Assembly (NCBI GenBank): GCA_900314995.1
Contig: OMXK01000008.1
Location: forward strand, 1-64,000
Source: an uncultured Prevotella sp.
Lineage (GTDB): Bacteria; Bacteroidota; Bacteroidia; Bacteroidales; Bacteroidaceae
DNA length: 64,000 nucleotides
Reading direction: 5' to 3'
Positions 63,846-64,000 of the stretch are shown piece by piece. The notes under the pieces are model-generated. The model worked only from the letters and a program-made list of their open reading frames with translations. It was not told where the DNA came from and ran no database searches. The position numbers and the translations under genes are program-made. Each line of letters opens with the position of its first letter. Position 1 is the stretch's first letter.

Positions 63846-64000
63846 ATGGAATTAAAAAGAGTTGTTGTAACAGGTCTTGGCGCAGTGACGCCAGTTGGCA
63901 ATTCTCCTGAGGAATCTTGGAAAAACCTTATTAACGGAGTAAGCGGCGCAGCACCTATTACACTTTTTGACCCTGCAAAATTTAAGACTCAGTTTGCTTG
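63846..64000 (+). CDS. fabF: Beta-ketoacyl-ACP synthase II, 5' end (partial)
   Basis: The first 51 codons to the window edge: [21 protein letters not shown] is the standard FabF opening. Elongates acyl-ACP in fatty-acid synthesis. The active-site Cys lies beyond the window. The terminator just upstream implies that fabF receives read-through from acpP or has a promoter within the terminator. Confidence 0.93.
   Translation, partial: MELKRVVVTGLGAVTPVGNSPEESWKNLINGVSGAAPITLFDPAKFKTQFA

Overview
The window looks like chromosomal DNA of a Bacteroidota bacterium, most likely Prevotella or a close relative in the Prevotellaceae. The grounds are: many promoters of the Bacteroidota type (TTTG, 19-21 bases, TAnnTTTG) and few visible Shine-Dalgarno sites; a B-type sdhCAB set; PorZ of the type IX secretion system; plant-polysaccharide hydrolases (GH10, GH53); and families largely confined to Bacteroidota (DUF4254, DUF3667, DUF4380, the PG_1098-type THUMP-like methyltransferase). 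No rRNA, tRNA, CRISPR array, prophage or intact insertion sequence was seen.

Layout. 1-800: end of an unknown gene, its terminator, then a 640-base non-coding stretch with a 34-bp inverted repeat around a 22-bp-period repeat array. 0.8-4.6 kb: PAP2 phosphatase joined to a beta-barrel-like domain, cupin lipoprotein, histidine acid phosphatase. 4.6-9.1 kb: parE followed by a single ORF fusing an S41 protease to a GH53 galactanase. 9.2-16.4 kb: methyltransferase, acyltransferase, ECF sigma factor with a membrane partner, and a bcp-AGCS transporter-murQ operon. 16.5-22.7 kb: DUF418 protein, dicarboxylate-type symporter, a small Cys-rich protein, sdhCAB. 22.9-30.3 kb: mnmG, apt, uvrC, then dtd with four small membrane proteins, a MazG-like hydrolase and deoC. 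30.4-46.5 kb: polyprenyl synthase, polA, a GH10 xylanase with DUF3237, ychF-lgt, mutS, S66 peptidase, kinase-like and DNA-glycosylase genes, EamA exporter. 46.6-53.1 kb: an accessory-looking island (lipoprotein, Fic protein, two DUF3667 paralogues flanking an AAA ATPase) rich in dispersed repeats. 53.2-59.5 kb: leuS-yitT-rdgB-porZ. 59.5-64 kb: nadA, a candidate replication origin, an RNA methyltransferase, rubredoxin, glycosyltransferase, acpP and the start of fabF.

The strongest unusual signals are: (1) a family of degenerate tandem arrays with an exact 22-bp period at four intergenic loci, built from a 17-bp core that occurs in both orientations; (2) a DnaA-box cluster between nadA and the methyltransferase gene that looks like oriC, with two parS-like sites (one perfect) 35 kb away; (3) the S41-GH53 fusion; (4) a palindromic operator over the promoter of a Fic gene whose protein carries its own helix-turn-helix; (5) REP-like GGGCGCAGA hairpins concentrated in the 46.5-51.7 kb island; (6) a run of related tiny membrane proteins; and (7) many genes whose ATG lies only 5-10 bases after the -7 box, implying leaderless mRNAs.

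Start codons were moved downstream of the longest ORF wherever a -7 box lies inside the extension or the family N-terminus is clear. All family calls come from reading motifs by eye; no database search was possible.
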